From Bacteroidota bacterium (lineage in GTDB: Bacteria > Bacteroidota > Bacteroidia > Chitinophagales > BACL12), in assembly GCA_016706255.1 (NCBI GenBank), contig JADJJZ010000030.1, forward strand, positions 62,001 to 126,000: a stretch of 64,000 bases of DNA. The letters are read 5' to 3'. The position numbers were made by a program, and so were the translations under genes. Below the pieces are notes generated by a model, which saw only the letters and a list, made by a program, of their open reading frames with translations, did not search any database and had not been told where the DNA came from. This document shows positions 62,722 to 64,000 of this stretch, one piece after another; the stretch's first letter is position 1; each line of letters begins with the position of its first letter.

Positions 62722-64000
62722 ATGAAGAAGCTGTCGTTAATTACACTAACCCTCCTGGGTTTTTTTGCTTTTTCAACTAATACTGTAAAAAGTCAAACGC
62801 CCGATTTTATGCTTCAGGGCTGGAACTGGGATTATCCGTTTTTTTATGCCGGAATTGGCAATCAAATCGATTATTTAGCTGCTGAAGGCGAAAATTTGAA
62901 AAACGCTGGTTTCACTTATGTGTGGTTACCACCGCTGGCAAAGTCAATTTCTGGCTCAACCAGCATGGGTTATAATGTGCGTGATTATTATGATATCGGC
63001 GATTTCGGACCGGCAAGATGGGGCGACAGAGAAGGTTTTGAAAACATCAAAACCGTTTATAACTCGTTGGGAATCAACATGGTAGCAGATATGATTTTTA
63101 ATCACCGCGACGGAGGTGCCTGGGAAGATAACGGCGCTGTTGAAGGTTGGATTGAAAACATGAACTACACCAAAGTTGCCGCCGGCGACCAACCTTTTCC
63201 AAGCGACCGCTATCAGTGTTATCTGCCAATTGGCGGTGCAACCGGAAACGGAGCCGGAACCTATTATTTTAAAATACGGTCTGCAAGCGAACATCCCAAC
63301 TATTTTGACAAGCCTTATCAGGTGGTTTTTTGGACCAATACCGTTGCTGCCGATTACGTTACCGCTCCCACAACAGAGGCAGAACCCAATGGTGGTGGAG
63401 ATTGTGGCGAATCGAACAACGTTATTCTGTTAGGAAAACGCAAAAATGCCACAATTGATAATGCAGGTTGTAAAACTGATGAATTCGCACTGACAATTTC
63501 GGCTGCCGATTTTAATGCAGCAGGCGATACCATCTGGTTTAAAATGGTGAACACCGGTGGTGGTGGCCTCGGCGATATGACTGACCACTATGTATATGGC
63601 TTGTGGAACGGCGCTTTGGGGGCAGATGTTCAATCTCAGATAAAATTTCAGACTGCTACCGATTTTACAAATTTGCCAAGCGGACAAGGCTCCATGAGTT
63701 ATCTCAATTTTAAACCGAATGGCAATCCAACACAATTAGCAGGCGATCAGGATGCATTTTATTTTTATTATGATATCGACCAATATGTTCCTTCCACTAA
63801 AACTGTTTTATACGACTACACAAAATATTTATGGAGTGATGAAGATATAAGAGGTTTTCGTTTCGATGCGGTTAAACATTTTCCGGGATGGTTTATTGGT
63901 GATTTAATGGATGAATTGCATGATAGTGGCATGAACCCGGGGATGATTGTGGGTGAAAATTATGATTTTACACCTTCCGTATTAAAAGGCTGGTTAGATG
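62722..64000 (+). CDS. Secreted GH13 alpha-amylase (3' end outside window)
   Basis: The frame is open from the ATG at 62722 to the window end (426 codons seen). It has a signal peptide (MKKLSLITLTLLGFFAFSTN), then the alpha-amylase start DFMLQGWNWDYPFFYAGIGN. Region I is MVADMIFNHRDGG, region II is GFRFDAVKHF with the nucleophile Asp near residue 380 and region III begins VGENYDF with the acid/base Glu. An insertion of about 130 residues (GGATGNGAGTYYFKIRSASE and on) sits between regions I and II and may be an extra beta domain. It is divergent from the esterase operon and completes a starch-degrading group. Confidence 0.93.
   Translation, partial: MKKLSLITLTLLGFFAFSTNTVKSQTPDFMLQGWNWDYPFFYAGIGNQIDYLAAEGENLKNAGFTYVWLPPLAKSISGSTSMGYNVRDYYDIGDFGPARWGDREGFENIKTVYNSLGINMVADMIFNHRDGGAWEDNGAVEGWIENMNYTKVAAGDQPFPSDRYQCYLPIGGATGNGAGTYYFKIRSASEHPNYFDKPYQVVFWTNTVAADYVTAPTTEAEPNGGGDCGESNNVILLGKRKNATIDNAGCKTDEFALTISAADFNAAGDTIWFKMVNTGGGGLGDMTDHYVYGLWNGALGADVQSQIKFQTATDFTNLPSGQGSMSYLNFKPNGNPTQLAGDQDAFYFYYDIDQYVPSTKTVLYDYTKYLWSDEDIRGFRFDAVKHFPGWFIGDLMDELHDSGMNPGMIVGENYDFTPSVLKGWLD

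Noticed and set aside
1..64000. tRNA and rRNA genes
   Set aside because: No cloverleaf with the usual T-arm words and no rRNA-like conserved stretch was recognised by eye; a scan with a tRNA finder would settle this.

Overview
The window looks like chromosomal DNA of a free-living member of the Bacteroidota, perhaps the Chitinophagia/Saprospiria side of the phylum (lineage is inference). Direct signs are Por secretion (T9SS) C-terminal sorting domains on many exported proteins, a gliding-motility type (type B) CTD, AT-rich DNA, almost no Shine-Dalgarno sequences, and repeated use of the Bacteroidota promoter form TTTG-N18..20-TAnnTTTG, often only a few bases before the start codon.

Layout. 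0-10.2 kb: 3' part of mfd, a TapB-like exported protein, a metallo-beta-lactamase-fold lipoprotein, a subtilase without signal peptide plus a small partner, a TPR histidine kinase/NarL-type regulator pair, and a Cys/Met-metabolism PLP enzyme. 10.2-29 kb: two tandem T9SS dockerin-like paralogues, an ABC-2 exporter, rnhB, a catalytic/non-catalytic M16 peptidase pair, a gliding-type T9SS protein, a repeat-filled intergenic region (24.56-25.48 kb), two small hypotheticals, a DUF1295 protein and a propeller-type T9SS protein. 29-31 kb: rtcB behind a 29-codon leader ORF with a terminator/antiterminator arrangement. 32-33.4 kb: a REP-associated tyrosine transposase (RAYT) flanked by pairs of long palindromic REP elements; a third pair lies at 50.5 kb.

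34.6-50.3 kb is the most unusual part. Three related palindromic sites of about 137 bp (34.6, 42.6 and 45.9 kb) separate gene blocks whose first 9-10 bases (starting GTT) are the reverse complement of their last 9-10 bases (ending AAC). This is the rule for integron cassettes and their attC sites, although no integrase is in view and the sites do not all match the classical core. Block 1 (8 kb) carries a whole isoleucine/valine operon (ilvE-ilvD-ilvB-ilvN-ilvC-ilvA) controlled by two Ile-rich leader peptides in tandem, each followed by its own terminator. Block 2 carries an ArsR regulator, an AHSA1/SRPBCC protein and a DUF1761 membrane protein. Block 3 carries an HxlR regulator divergent from an SDR and a quinone-oxidoreductase-like gene. 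Two copies of one IS1182-like element sit in two of the three sites at exactly the same point, each with a 7-bp target duplication. Several genes between 40.4 and 46.3 kb (ilvD, ilvE, DUF1761, both transposases) carry indels, mostly in homopolymers, so local consensus errors must be considered.

50.6-64 kb: a candidate structured RNA, guaB, then a glycan/starch region on the minus strand (GH16, GT39-type transferase, two GH13 enzymes, two esterases with N-terminal starch-binding-like modules) and a divergent GH13 alpha-amylase running off the end. No rRNA, tRNA or CRISPR array was recognised.
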